A DNA stretch of 64,000 bases from Nonomuraea glycinis (GCF_014646515.1 NZ_BMNK01000008.1:124001-188000); one strand, 5' to 3'. Counted from the stretch's first letter, positions 1 through 8,745 are shown. Notes: a model not told the origin generated them from the letters alone. Made by a program: numbers and translations.

Positions 1-1
1 G

Positions 2-415
2 CTCGCATCGATCATGGATGAGAAGGGCTGGGAGGCATGGGCCGGCAATGTCGATGTGTGCATCGAAGGGCCCCGTGAGCCGGTCGAGCCCGACTTCGTG
101 CTGGCCCCCCTTGACTGCCCGCTCTGGGGGACCCGCGAACTACGTTCCACAGCGTTGATCATGGTCGCCGAAGTGGTCTCGCACGGCAGCGCCGGCCGGG
201 ACCGCACGGAGAAGCCCTTGCTCTATGCGACCGGCGGCATTCCGATCTATCTGCTGATCGACCCGATCGCCAAGTCCCCCTCGGTCACCGTCTACAGCGA
301 CATCGACGACGGCGTCTATCGCGCGGTCAACCAGGTGGCACTCGGCGCCCCGATCCAGTTGCCCAAGCCGATCGACATCGAGCTCGACACCTCCATCTTC
401 AAGACCGGGGCTTAG
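2..415 (+). CDS. Uma2-family putative endonuclease, 5' end cut by window
   Basis: The frame is open to the left edge, so the gene starts outside the window; the ATG at 14 is probably internal. The visible part reads like the C-terminal two thirds of a Uma2 (DUF820) protein: a PDFVLAP strand, an EVVSHGS segment, a D-x3-K-x4-YA helix and the diagnostic GIPIYLLIDP strand. Uma2 proteins have a PD-(D/E)XK-like nuclease fold and are multicopy in actinomycetes, but their biological role is poorly known. Full members are about 180-200 residues, so roughly 50-60 N-terminal residues are missing. Family assignment is solid; function is not established. Confidence 0.75.
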   Translation, partial: LASIMDEKGWEAWAGNVDVCIEGPREPVEPDFVLAPLDCPLWGTRELRSTALIMVAEVVSHGSAGRDRTEKPLLYATGGIPIYLLIDPIAKSPSVTVYSDIDDGVYRAVNQVALGAPIQLPKPIDIELDTSIFKTGA

Positions 416-488
416 ATCCGGGGCGTCCACACCGTCGGCCGAGCACAGGAGGTCAGGGGCATCCACACCGTGGCCTGAGCGCGGACCG

Positions 489-3400
489 TCATGGCATGAG
501 CCGTTCCATCGCCTTGCCGATGCGCTTCTCCGACACCGGGGTCGACGTGCCCAGGGTCTGGGCGAAGAAGCTGACCCGCAGCTCCTCGATCATCCAGCGG
601 ATCTCCCGCACGTCCGGATCGGCGCGCCGCGCCGGGTGCAGCCGGTCCAGCAGGTCCTGATAGTCGTCCTCGACCTTGTGGACCCGGTCCATCCACTCCT
701 CGTCGCGCCAGGGCTCCTCGGGCAGCTTGGTGAGGCGGCGCTCGATGGCCCGCAGATAGCGCAGCACGTCCGGCAGGCGGCCGTGGCCGGTGGCGGTGAC
801 GAAGCCCGGGTAGACGAGCTTGCCGAGCTGCTCCCGTACATCATCGGTGGAGGCGCCGGCGCGCAGGCCGTCGAGGCGCGCGCCGATCGCGTGCCAGACG
901 CTGAGGATCTGCTCCACCCTGGCCAGCACCTCGGCCGCCGTCTCGTGCAGGTCGGCGCGCACGTGCTGGTAGAGGCGGTCGTAGCCGGCCGGGTCCCAGG
1001 CGGGGCCGCCGACGTCGCGCATGAGCTTGTCCACGGCCGCGTTGACCACGTCGTCGAAGAGCGCGACCGCGCCACCGTGCGGGCTGCGGGACAGGGCCAG
1101 CTTCGCCTGGTTGGACAGGCCGCCCAGCAGGGACCTGGCCGGGTTGGTGACATTGAGCAGCAGCAGGCGGCGGGTGCCCGGCCAGTGGGCGCGGCGCTGC
1201 TCCGCCTCCGTCTCGAAGATCTTGATGGAGACGGACTCGCCGGCGTCGACCAGCGCCGGGTAGCCCTTCATCCGGCCCTGCTCGAACACCTGGGGCAGGG
1301 TGCCGAAGCTCCAGGTGCGCAGGCCGGTCCGCTCCAGGTCGTCGGCCGCCGCCGAGAGCGTCTTGCGCAGGCGGGGGGCCAGGCGGCGTTTGAGCGCGTC
1401 GAGGTCCTTGTCCTCGGCGACGGTCCGCTTGCGCTCGTCGATCACCCGGTAGGTGATCCGCAGGTGGTCGGGGACCTGGTCGAGCTGCCAGGCGTCGTGC
1501 GGCACGCGCACCCCGGTCAGCCGCAGCAGCTCCCGCTCGACGGCCTCCAGCAGCGGCTCGGCGCCCTGTTTGACGGCGGCGAGCACCTGCTTGGCGAAGT
1601 TGGGGGCGGGCACGAAGTTGCGCCGCAGCTGCTTGGGCAGGGACCGGATCAGCGCGGTGATGAGCTCCTCGCGCAGGCCCGGGATCTGCCAGTCGAAGCC
1701 GTCGGAGTTGACCTGGTTGAGCACCTGCAGCGGCACGTGCACGGTCACGCCGTCTGCGTCCGCGCCCGGCTCGAACTGGTAGGTGAGCTTCATCCGCTGG
1801 CCGAGCTGCCGCCAGTTGTCGGGGTAGTCGCGGACGCTGACGTCCGCGCCCTCGTTGACGAGCATCTCGGGCGAGTACGTGAGCAGCTCGGGCTGCTCGG
1901 CCCGGGCCTTCTTCCACCAGGAGTCGAAGTGCCGGGCCGACACCACGTCGGCGGGCAGCCGCTCGTCGTAGAAGTCGAACAGGGCCTCGTCGTCGACCAT
2001 GATGTCGCGGCGGCGGGCCCGGTTCTCCAGCTCTTCGACCTCGTCGAGGAGCCTGCGGTTGGCCTTGAGGAAGGTGTGGTGGCTGTCCCAGTCGCCCTCG
2101 ACCAGGGCGTGCCGGATGAACAGCTCACGGGACAGCTCCGGATCGATCCGCCCGTAGTTGACCTTGCGCCCGACCACGAGCGGCACGCCGTACAGCGTGA
2201 CCTTCTCCAGCGCGATCACCGCGCCCTGGTTCTTCTCCCAGTGCGGCTCGGAGTAGTTGCGTTTGACCAGGTGCTGGGCGAGCGGCTCCACCCAGTCGGG
2301 CTCGATCTTGGCGTTGACCCGCGCCCACAGCCGTGAGGTCTCCACGAGCTCGGCCGACATCACCCACTGGGGCTGCTTCCTGGCCAGCGTCGAGCCGGGG
2401 AAGATGGCGAAGCGGGCGTTGCGGGCGCCGATGTACTCCTGGATGGGCCTGCGGCCCTCGGCCGGCCGCTGCTTGTCCATGACGTCCTTGACGCCGATGT
2501 GCGACAGGAGCCCGACCAGCAGCGCGGCGTGCACCTGCCGGGGGTCGGCCGTCTGGGTGCCCGGGTGGGCGCCGAGCGCCTGGCGGAGCTGGCTGTAGAT
2601 GTCCTGCCACTCGCGCACCCGCAGGTAGTTGAGGAACTCGGCCCGGCACAGGCGGCGGAACGCGCTGGAGGACAGCTCCTTCTGCTTGTCGCCCAGGTAG
2701 TTCCACAGGTTGACGTAGGACAGGAAGTCGGACTCGGGGTCGGCGAAGCGGCGGTGTTTCTCGTCGGCCTGCTGCTGCTTGTCCGCGGGGCGCTCGCGCG
2801 GGTCCTGGATGGACAGCGCGGAGGCGATCACCATGACCTCACGCAGGCAGCCGTTCTTCTCCGCCTCCAGCACCATGCGGCCCAGGCGCGGGTCGACCGG
2901 CAGGTTGGCCAGCTTGCGGCCGGTGGCGGTGATGGCGCCCTGGGCGTCGAAGGCGCCCAGCTCGTGCAGCAGGCTGACGCCGTCCTTCACCTGGCGGCGG
3001 TCCGGCGGCTCGACGAACGGGAATCCCTCGATGTCGCCCAGCCCGATCGAGGTCATCTGCAGGATGACGGAGGCCAGGTTGGTGCGCAGGATCTCCGGAT
3101 CGGTGAACTCCGGCCTGGCGAGGAAGTCGTCCTCTTCGTACAGGCGGACGCAGATGCCGTCGGAGGTGCGGCCCGAGCGGCCCTTGCGCTGGTTGGCGCT
3201 GGCCTGGGAGACGGCCTCGATGGGCAGGCGCTGCACCTTGGTGCGGTGGCTGTAGCGGGAGATGCGGGCGTAGCCGGGGTCGACGACGTATTTGATGCCG
3301 GGAACGGTCAGCGAGGTCTCGGCCACGTTGGTGGCCAGCACGACGCGGCGGCCGGTGTGCCGCTGGAAGACGCGGTGCTGCTCGGCGGCGCTCAACCGGG

Positions 3401-4361
3401 CGTAGAGCGGCAGGATCTCGGTGTTGCGGAACTCGGCCTTGGCCAGCGTGTCGGCGGCGTCGCGGATCTCCCGTTCGCCGCTGAGGAAGACCAGGATGTC
3501 GCCCGGCCCTTCGCTGATGAGCTCGCGGCAGGCGTCCACGATGCCCTGGGTCTGGTCGTCCTCGTCGTTGAGCGGGCGGTAGCGGACCTCGACGGGGTAG
3601 GTGCGGCCGGAGACCTCGATGATCGGGGCGTCGTCGAAGTGGCGGGAGAACCGCTCGGGGTCGATGGTCGCGCTGGTGATGACGACCTTGAGGTCGGGGC
3701 GCTTGGGCAGGAGCTGCTTCAGATAGCCGAGGATGAAGTCGATGTTGAGGCTGCGCTCGTGCGCCTCGTCGATGATCAGCGTGTCGTACTGCTCCAGCAG
3801 CCGGTCGGTCTGCAGCTCGGCCAGCAGGATGCCGTCGGTCATCAGCTTGACCAGCGTGCGGTCGCTCGCCTGGTCGTTGAAGCGGACCTTGTAGCCGACG
3901 GCCTGGCCGAGCTCGGTGCCGAGCTCCTCGGCGATGCGCTCGGCGACGGTGCGGGCGGCGATGCGGCGCGGCTGGGTGTGGCCGATCAGGCCGCGGACGC
4001 CACGGCCGAGCTCCAGGCAGATCTTGGGGATCTGGGTGGTCTTGCCGGACCCGGTCTCACCGGCGATGATCACGACCTGGTGGTCACGGATCGCCGCGAG
4101 GATGTCGTCGCGCCGCTGGGAGACGGGCAGGTTCTCCGGATAGGTCACCGTGGGCATGCCGGCCCGGCGGCCGGCCAGCCGCCGCTCGGCCCGTTCGACG
4201 TCGGCGAGGATCTCCGCGGTGATCTTCTCCCGTGCCTCGCGGGAGCGCACCCGGCGCACGCCGTCGAGCCTGCGCCGCAGTCGCCGCTGGTCGCGCGGCA
4301 TCAGGTCGGGCAGGCGGGAATGGAGGTCGGAGAGCGGAGAGGACAACGCAGGAGTTCCCAT
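489..4361 (-). CDS. hrpA: ATP-dependent RNA helicase HrpA (DEAH box)
   Basis: A 1290-residue DEAH-box helicase, the usual HrpA length. Walker A GETGSGKTT lies near residue 101, DEAH near 198, the SAT motif follows, and motif VI QRKGRSGRT marks the second RecA domain. It continues through HA2/OB-type regions into the long HrpA C-terminal extension (DUF3418). HrpA enzymes unwind RNA and rescue stalled ribosomes in other bacteria. The ATG at 4361 is the longest start and has only a weak GAAAGC-like ribosome site. It stands alone: the upstream gene is separated by about 230 bp holding unusual inverted repeats, and the left neighbour is convergent. Confidence 0.97.
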   Translation of the reverse strand: MGTPALSSPLSDLHSRLPDLMPRDQRRLRRRLDGVRRVRSREAREKITAEILADVERAERRLAGRRAGMPTVTYPENLPVSQRRDDILAAIRDHQVVIIAGETGSGKTTQIPKICLELGRGVRGLIGHTQPRRIAARTVAERIAEELGTELGQAVGYKVRFNDQASDRTLVKLMTDGILLAELQTDRLLEQYDTLIIDEAHERSLNIDFILGYLKQLLPKRPDLKVVITSATIDPERFSRHFDDAPIIEVSGRTYPVEVRYRPLNDEDDQTQGIVDACRELISEGPGDILVFLSGEREIRDAADTLAKAEFRNTEILPLYARLSAAEQHRVFQRHTGRRVVLATNVAETSLTVPGIKYVVDPGYARISRYSHRTKVQRLPIEAVSQASANQRKGRSGRTSDGICVRLYEEDDFLARPEFTDPEILRTNLASVILQMTSIGLGDIEGFPFVEPPDRRQVKDGVSLLHELGAFDAQGAITATGRKLANLPVDPRLGRMVLEAEKNGCLREVMVIASALSIQDPRERPADKQQQADEKHRRFADPESDFLSYVNLWNYLGDKQKELSSSAFRRLCRAEFLNYLRVREWQDIYSQLRQALGAHPGTQTADPRQVHAALLVGLLSHIGVKDVMDKQRPAEGRRPIQEYIGARNARFAIFPGSTLARKQPQWVMSAELVETSRLWARVNAKIEPDWVEPLAQHLVKRNYSEPHWEKNQGAVIALEKVTLYGVPLVVGRKVNYGRIDPELSRELFIRHALVEGDWDSHHTFLKANRRLLDEVEELENRARRRDIMVDDEALFDFYDERLPADVVSARHFDSWWKKARAEQPELLTYSPEMLVNEGADVSVRDYPDNWRQLGQRMKLTYQFEPGADADGVTVHVPLQVLNQVNSDGFDWQIPGLREELITALIRSLPKQLRRNFVPAPNFAKQVLAAVKQGAEPLLEAVERELLRLTGVRVPHDAWQLDQVPDHLRITYRVIDERKRTVAEDKDLDALKRRLAPRLRKTLSAAADDLERTGLRTWSFGTLPQVFEQGRMKGYPALVDAGESVSIKIFETEAEQRRAHWPGTRRLLLLNVTNPARSLLGGLSNQAKLALSRSPHGGAVALFDDVVNAAVDKLMRDVGGPAWDPAGYDRLYQHVRADLHETAAEVLARVEQILSVWHAIGARLDGLRAGASTDDVREQLGKLVYPGFVTATGHGRLPDVLRYLRAIERRLTKLPEEPWRDEEWMDRVHKVEDDYQDLLDRLHPARRADPDVREIRWMIEELRVSFFAQTLGTSTPVSEKRIGKAMERLMP

Positions 4362-4525
4362 ACTGCTTTCAGGATATTTGAGCCCCGCGTGCCGGGAGCC
4401 AACGACCCATCGTGCCTCAGCGCCACCGCAGGTCGCATCCCAATATCTGACCGTGATCGCTCACGACGGGCCCACTCTCCCCAGAGTTGCGTCCTGGGCG
4501 ACCACGGTCACCTAATGAGACACCG

Positions 4526-4594
4526 GGCCATGCCTTCTGGTTGTCTCCGCACAGCGCTTTTTTGATCACCTTTTGGCATGGCCGTACCGCTGTG
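4526..4594. other. Interleaved inverted repeats (possible pseudoknot)
   Basis: Two inverted repeats interleave as A-B-A'-B'. A is the 9-bp arm GGCCATGCC (4526-4534) with its complement at 4575-4583. B is the 7-bp arm CACAGCG (4550-4556) with its complement at 4588-4594. This order cannot form two simple nested hairpins; it would give an H-type pseudoknot or two alternative hairpins. It lies directly downstream of the VOC gene stop and upstream of hrpA, with a run of T between. Pairing is seen directly; any function is inference. Confidence 0.4.
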
Positions 4595-4595
4595 T

Positions 4596-4952
4596 TCACT
4601 GACTGTGCACGGTGACCACGTAGCCCTCGGGGTCGGCGAAGGAGAAGGTGCGGCCGAACGGCCCGTCCACCGGCGCGGCCACGATCGGCACACCGGCGCC
4701 GGCCAGCTCGTCGTGCAGGCGCTGGGCGTCATCGGACTTGAACCAGAGCACGACGCCGGTCCCGGGACGCTCGGGCAGTTCCACGCCGGGCAGGGGCTCT
4801 CGGACGGCGAACGCGATCGGCGCGGCGTCGAACACCACCGCGTGCGCCGGCCCAGGGGCGCGCTTCAGGCCCAGGCGCTTCTCGTAGAAGGCGGCCGCGG
4901 CTTCCAAGTCACGCACCTGCAGGGCGACGAAGTCGATTCCGGTGACGCTCAT
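4596..4952 (-). CDS. VOC family protein (glyoxalase/bleomycin-resistance-like)
   Basis: A 118-residue single-domain vicinal oxygen chelate protein. It shows the two beta-alpha-beta-beta-beta modules: FVALQVRDLEAAAAFYEKRLGL at the N-terminus and FSFADPEGYVVTVH at the C-terminus. The conserved E/H metal positions are only partly obvious, so a metal-dependent lyase or dioxygenase activity cannot be asserted. The start at 4952 has a GAGGAG ribosome site six bases upstream. It is divergent from a MarR regulator and shares with it a 58-bp intergenic region containing two copies of one operator, so repression by that MarR protein, relieved by a small aromatic or toxic ligand, is likely. Confidence 0.85.
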   Translation of the reverse strand: MSVTGIDFVALQVRDLEAAAAFYEKRLGLKRAPGPAHAVVFDAAPIAFAVREPLPGVELPERPGTGVVLWFKSDDAQRLHDELAGAGVPIVAAPVDGPFGRTFSFADPEGYVVTVHSQ

Positions 4953-4968
4953 GGCGAACTCCTCTATA

Positions 4969-5011
4969 TGTCAGGACTTTGACAAGCAGAGCCTATGTCA
5001 AACTACTGACA
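4969..5011. promoter_or_regulatory. Two identical MarR-type operators, TGTCA-N6-TGACA
   Basis: TGTCA-N6-TGACA occurs at 4969-4984 and again at 4996-5011, a 27-bp centre spacing. Both copies have perfect 5-bp arms and the same spacer length, but the spacer sequence differs, which argues for selection on the arms. The second copy overlaps the first base of the marR start codon. Two dimers bound here would block both divergent promoters, so autoregulation of the MarR gene and control of the VOC gene is the simple reading. Confidence 0.75.
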
Positions 5012-5442
5012 TGGAGCAAGAGGACTTCGGCCGGCTCGTCGGCTACCAGCTCAAGCGGGTCCAGGCCGTGCTGCGCGCGGCCATGGACGCCGCCCTGCGC
5101 GAGCACGACCTGACGACCCCCCAGTACATCTGCCTGGAGCTGCTCGACCTGCGCCCCGGCCTGTCGAACGCCGACCTGGCCCGGGACGCGTTCGTCACCA
5201 GGCAGTCGATGAACGTGGTGCTGCGCAACCTGCACGGCGCGGGCCTGGTGACCCGGCCCGCCACCGCCCCGCACGGCAGGGCCCTGCCGCTGCGGCTAAC
5301 CGAGGAGGGCGCGGCCAGGCTGAAGGCGGCCAGGGCGGGCATGCTGGCCGTCGAGCGGCGCTTGACGGCCCACCTGGACGCACGCGAGACCGAAGTGCTC
5401 CTGGCTCAGCTCTCCGACATGGCGGAGTCGCTGTCCGGCTGA
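5011..5442 (+). CDS. MarR family transcriptional regulator
   Basis: A 143-residue winged-helix MarR protein starting MEQEDFGRLVGYQLKR. Long N- and C-terminal helices form the dimer interface. The HTH is around LSNADLARDAFVTRQSMNVVLRNL and the wing around PHGRALPLRLTEEG. An in-frame ATG lies further upstream at 4942, but it would put both operators inside the coding region, so 5011 is preferred; the mRNA may be leaderless or nearly so. Its 3' end overlaps the convergent glucokinase gene by 37 bp. Confidence 0.9.
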   Translation: MEQEDFGRLVGYQLKRVQAVLRAAMDAALREHDLTTPQYICLELLDLRPGLSNADLARDAFVTRQSMNVVLRNLHGAGLVTRPATAPHGRALPLRLTEEGAARLKAARAGMLAVERRLTAHLDARETEVLLAQLSDMAESLSG

Positions 5443-6164
5443 CCGGAGGAGCGGGCGGCGGCGCGGGCGGCACCGACGATGCCCGCCTGGTTCTCCAGCT
5501 CGGCGGGGATCACCGGCGTGTCCAGGTGAAGGTGCGGCAGGAATTTGTCGGCCTTCTTGCTGACCCCGCCGCCGATGATGATCAGCGACGGGGAGAACAG
5601 CATCTCGACGTGCTTGAGATACTCCCGCACCCGCTTGGCCCACTCGTGCCAGCCGAGGTCGTGCTCCTCCCTGGCCCGGTCGGAGGCGCGCTGCTCGGCG
5701 TCCTTGCCGTGCAGCTCCAGGTGCCCCAGCTCGGTGTTGGGCACCAGTGTGCCGTCGACGAACAGCGCGCTGCCGATGCCGGTGCCGAACGTCAGCATGA
5801 GCACCGTCCCGCGCTCGCCGCGCCCCTTGCCGAACGTCATCTCCGCCAGGCCCGCCGCGTCGGCGTCGTTGAGCACGCTCGCCCCGCCGAACAGTTCGGC
5901 GGCGTTCACCCCCACCCAGGACGGGTGCAGGTTGACGGCGGTCCGCACCACGCCGTCCATCACCACACCGGGGAACGTCACGCCGACGGGTCCCGTCCAG
6001 CCGAAGTGCGCGACGATCTCGGCCACCACCTCCGCGACCGGACCGGGCTCGGCGGGCCGTGGCGTGGGAATGCGCAATCGCTCCTGGGTGAATTCGCCCG
6101 CTTCGATATCCACCGGCGCACCCTTGACCCCAGATCCGCCGATGTCGATGCCCAGAACTTCCAT
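5406..6164 (-). CDS. ppgK: Polyphosphate glucokinase (ROK family)
   Basis: A 252-residue ROK sugar kinase with the features of actinobacterial PPGK, which phosphorylates glucose using polyphosphate (and ATP) in the cytoplasm. The phosphate-binding motif GIDIGGSGVKG is at the N-terminus, the catalytic NDADAAGLAE segment near residue 100, and the TFGTGIGSA loop near 130. The CxCGxxGC zinc motif of bacterial ROK repressors is absent, as is normal for PpgK. The protein ends in a low-complexity Ser-rich tail inside the overlap with marR. A single gene with no obvious operon partner. Confidence 0.93.
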   Translation of the reverse strand: MEVLGIDIGGSGVKGAPVDIEAGEFTQERLRIPTPRPAEPGPVAEVVAEIVAHFGWTGPVGVTFPGVVMDGVVRTAVNLHPSWVGVNAAELFGGASVLNDADAAGLAEMTFGKGRGERGTVLMLTFGTGIGSALFVDGTLVPNTELGHLELHGKDAEQRASDRAREEHDLGWHEWAKRVREYLKHVEMLFSPSLIIIGGGVSKKADKFLPHLHLDTPVIPAELENQAGIVGAARAAARSSGQPDSDSAMSES

Positions 6165-6273
6165 ATTCTTCCCCTCCCCTGACAGGGGCGGAAAAACGCC
6201 TTTCGCAGACTGGATGAACCTCGGCCCCGACTCTTACGTACCTTGCGTCACAAGCGCTAACAAGGAGGTACAG

Positions 6274-7395
6274 ATGCGGTCACGCATCATCACACTCTGC
6301 GCTGTCGCGGTTGTCATGGGAGCCCCTCTCACTGCCCCCGCACAGGCCACTACGAATACCAGGACGAAATTCGACGTCGTCAACCTCGTGTCGGACGTCA
6401 GCGGAAAGGCCGCGGTCACCGATCCGAAACTGGTCAATCCATGGGGTCTGGCCATGGGCAAGACCCTGTGGGTCTCCAACGCGGGCACCGGCAGTGCCAC
6501 GGTCTACTCCGGCGAAGGCAGGAAGCAGCAGACAGAGGTCTGGATCCCCGGTGGCGCCCCGACCGGCCAGGTGGTCAACCCCGGCGAGGGCTTCACCGTC
6601 AAGGGCAAGCCCGCCACGTTCCTGTTCGCCAGCCCCAGCGGCGCGATCACCGGCTGGAACGCCGAGGTCGACCCGAAGAACGCGATCATCGGCGCCTTCA
6701 CCCGCGGCGCCGACTACAAGGGCCTGGCGCTCGCGGAGACCGACGACGGCGACTTCCTTCTCGCCGCCGACTTCGCCGGCGGCCGTATCGACGCCTTCGA
6801 CGAGGACTTCAAGCGGGTACGCCTGTCGCGTTCGGCGTTCCGGGACCGGACCGTCCCCCGCACCTACTCGCCGTTCAACGTGGAGGTCATCAACGACAGC
6901 GTCTACGTCGCCTACGCCCTGCGCGACGCCGAGACCGGCAAGTCCGTGGCCGGCAGCGGCAAGGGCTTCGTCAGCCGCTACAACCTGGAGGGCCGCCTGA
7001 CCGGCCGCATCTCCCGCCTCGGGCTCAACGCGCCGTGGGCGATCGTCAAGGCCCCGGAAGGTCTCGGTCAGTACGCGGACTCGCTCCTGGTCGGCAACTT
7101 CGGTGACGGCACCATCCAGGCCTACCGCAACAACCGCCACCTCGGCGCGCTGCGCGACAACAACGGCCGCAAGATCGCGCTGCCCGGCCTGTGGGACCTG
7201 GAGCCCGGCACCGCCGCCAACGGCGGCGCGAACTCCCTGTGGTTCTCCGCCGGCGTCGACGGCGGCAAGCACGGGCTGCTGGGCGTGATCCGGCCGGCCG
7301 GTTCGAGGGGCTCGTCGCCGTCGACCACGTCGCCCACGCACAACCCCACCCACAGACCCACCAAGTCCAGCCAGTCGCCTTACGGCGGTTACTAG
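6274..7395 (+). CDS. Secreted TIGR03118 family protein
   Basis: A 373-residue exported protein of the TIGR03118 family (function unknown, NHL/beta-propeller-like). The start at 6274 is chosen because of a perfect AAGGAGG ribosome site five bases upstream and a typical signal peptide (MRSRI..., hydrophobic core, APAQA cleavage region). The frame stays open upstream without a signal sequence, which is antisense to ppgK. Repeated blade-like segments include LVNPWGLA, SATVYSG and LLVGNFGDGTI. The C-terminus is a Ser/Thr/Pro/His-rich disordered tail after residue 345. A strong terminator follows directly. Confidence 0.85.
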   Translation: MRSRIITLCAVAVVMGAPLTAPAQATTNTRTKFDVVNLVSDVSGKAAVTDPKLVNPWGLAMGKTLWVSNAGTGSATVYSGEGRKQQTEVWIPGGAPTGQVVNPGEGFTVKGKPATFLFASPSGAITGWNAEVDPKNAIIGAFTRGADYKGLALAETDDGDFLLAADFAGGRIDAFDEDFKRVRLSRSAFRDRTVPRTYSPFNVEVINDSVYVAYALRDAETGKSVAGSGKGFVSRYNLEGRLTGRISRLGLNAPWAIVKAPEGLGQYADSLLVGNFGDGTIQAYRNNRHLGALRDNNGRKIALPGLWDLEPGTAANGGANSLWFSAGVDGGKHGLLGVIRPAGSRGSSPSTTSPTHNPTHRPTKSSQSPYGGY

Positions 7396-7408
7396 GAAGG
7401 GGGCCGGG

Positions 7409-7443
7409 GGTTCCGGCACGGTCGCGCGAGCCGTGCCGGAACC
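7409..7443 (+). terminator. Intrinsic terminator-like hairpin
   Basis: Thirteen perfect base pairs (GGTTCCGGCACGG / CCGTGCCGGAACC) with a 9-nt loop, starting 13 bases after the stop of the TIGR03118 gene. No U-tract follows, as is common in GC-rich actinomycetes. Confidence 0.7.
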
Positions 7444-7463
7444 GGGGCCCTACAGTCGTGGCC

Positions 7464-8108
7464 GTGAGCGAGCAGAGATTCAGCGATTGGCTGCGAGAGC
7501 GGTGCGAGCCGGACTGGACGTCGGTGGTGACGCACCCGTTCGCACGGGCGATCACCACGGGCGAGGCCACCGACGACGACATGCGGCGCTACCTGGAGCA
7601 GGACTTCCAGTTCGTCGACTCCTTCACGGCCCTGCTCGGCGCCGCCGTGGCGAGCGCCGACAGCTTCGAGGCACGGGTCCCGTACGGGAGGTTCCTCGGG
7701 CAGGTGGCGACCACGGAGGAGAAGACGTACTTCCATCGGGCGCTGGCGGCGCTCGGCGGCCGGACTCAGGCGCCGCCGGAGCCGGTGACCGTGGCGTTCC
7801 GGCGGCTCATGGACGAGGCGCGCGCCGGTCTGGACTACCCGCTGATCGTCGCGGTGCTGTGCGTGGCCGAGTGGACCTATCTGGGCTGGGCGTCCAGGGC
7901 GGTCGAGCCGCTGCCGGAGAGCTTCGTGCACCGGGAGTGGATCGAACTGCATGAGGGCCCGGAGTTCCGGGAATGGGTCGGCTTCCTGCGCGGGGAGCTG
8001 GACCGGCTGGGCACGGCGCTGGACGAGGACGGCAGGCGGCGGGTGCTGGAGGTGTTCGGGCAGGCCGTGGAGCTGGAGCGGCGCTTCTTCGACATGGCGC
8101 TCAGCTGA
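7464..8108 (+). CDS. TenA/THI-4 family protein (possible thiamine salvage)
   Basis: A 214-residue all-helical TenA-family protein; family members hydrolyse aminopyrimidine precursors in thiamine salvage or do related haem-oxygenase-fold chemistry. Visible signatures are EQDFQFVDSF (the D of the active site), the central EWTYLGWA helix and the terminal ELERRFFDMA. The catalytic cysteine of classical TenA seems to be replaced near AEW, so this looks more like the TenA_E subgroup or a non-thiaminase relative. A TACAGT -10 element at 7451-7456 sits about seven bases before the GTG at 7464, suggesting a leaderless mRNA; GTG 7458 is the alternative start. No other thiamine genes and no TPP riboswitch are visible. 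Confidence 0.78.
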   Translation: MSEQRFSDWLRERCEPDWTSVVTHPFARAITTGEATDDDMRRYLEQDFQFVDSFTALLGAAVASADSFEARVPYGRFLGQVATTEEKTYFHRALAALGGRTQAPPEPVTVAFRRLMDEARAGLDYPLIVAVLCVAEWTYLGWASRAVEPLPESFVHREWIELHEGPEFREWVGFLRGELDRLGTALDEDGRRRVLEVFGQAVELERRFFDMALS

Positions 8109-8121
8109 CCGAGCGCCGCCG

Positions 8122-8174
8122 CACTCGGCCAAGCCCGCCGCACTCGGCCAAGCCTGGCGCACTCGGTCAGGCCA
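8122..8174. repeat. Three 19-bp-period direct repeats between convergent genes
   Basis: GCACTCGGCCAAGCC occurs at 8122-8136 and 8141-8155, and a variant with two changes occurs at 8160-8174. The last copy runs into the 3' end of the HAD gene, so repeat expansion may have reshaped that C-terminus. Confidence 0.6.
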
Positions 8175-8745
8175 GGGCCGCCGCCAGGTCGGCGGGGGCG
8201 CGGAAGTGTACGCCGGTCATGCCGAGGGCGATGGCGGCCTCGACGTTCTCCAGGCGGTCGTCGACGAACAGGCAGCGCTCGGGCGCGGCCCCGGCCAGCT
8301 CGGCGGCGATCTCGTAGATCCGCCTGTCGGGCTTGGCCACGCCCACCCGCGCGCTGCTGACCACGGCGTCGGCGAAGTAGGTGAGCCCGAGCTGGTCGAG
8401 GTGGCCTTCGAGGGTGTCCATGGCGTTGGTGACCAGCACCACCGGCACCCGCTCCTGCGCCCGGGCCAGCAGCGCCCGGACCTCCTCGTCCACCCGGAAC
8501 GGCACCGCGGCGAACTCCGCGGCGGCGGCCCTGGCGCGCTCGTCGCCGCCCAGGGCCGCCGCGACGGACGCCACCCACTGCTCCTCGGTGATGTGGCCGA
8601 GGGTGGCCGGCAGGATCAGGGCCGGGTCGAAGGCCGTCTTTCTGAGCGGCAGGCCGTAGCGGGCCTCAAGGTCCGCCTGGACCGCGTGGTCGAACTGCCG
8701 GAGCACGCCGTCGAGGTCGCACAGGATCGCGTCGAAGGAGGTCAC
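8167..8745 (-). CDS. HAD-superfamily hydrolase (HAD-IA type)
   Basis: A 192-residue HAD phosphatase-like protein. Motif I is CDLDGVL, motif II the LVTNAM strand, motif III the K of VAKPDRRIY, and motif IV FVDDRLEN. The helical cap inserted after motif I is the small alpha type of subfamily IA. The first aspartate of motif I is within DLD, so it should be catalytic. The GTG at 8745 is preferred because it overlaps the stop of the preceding response regulator as GTGA, giving translational coupling; a TTG two codons earlier is also open. Substrate unknown. Confidence 0.85.
   Translation of the reverse strand: MTSFDAILCDLDGVLRQFDHAVQADLEARYGLPLRKTAFDPALILPATLGHITEEQWVASVAAALGGDERARAAAAEFAAVPFRVDEEVRALLARAQERVPVVLVTNAMDTLEGHLDQLGLTYFADAVVSSARVGVAKPDRRIYEIAAELAGAAPERCLFVDDRLENVEAAIALGMTGVHFRAPADLAAALA

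Noticed and set aside
636..2336. Long plus-strand open frame opposite hrpA
   Set aside because: Its product is Val/Gly/Leu/Arg-rich without domains. It is a codon-bias shadow of the clear helicase gene.
4417..4599. 60-residue ORF in the hrpA/VOC intergenic region
   Set aside because: No ribosome site and arbitrary composition. The region is better explained by inverted repeats.
7396..7463. TPP riboswitch ahead of tenA
   Set aside because: The space is filled by the terminator hairpin of the previous gene and a -10 element directly before the GTG. No THI-box sequence is present.
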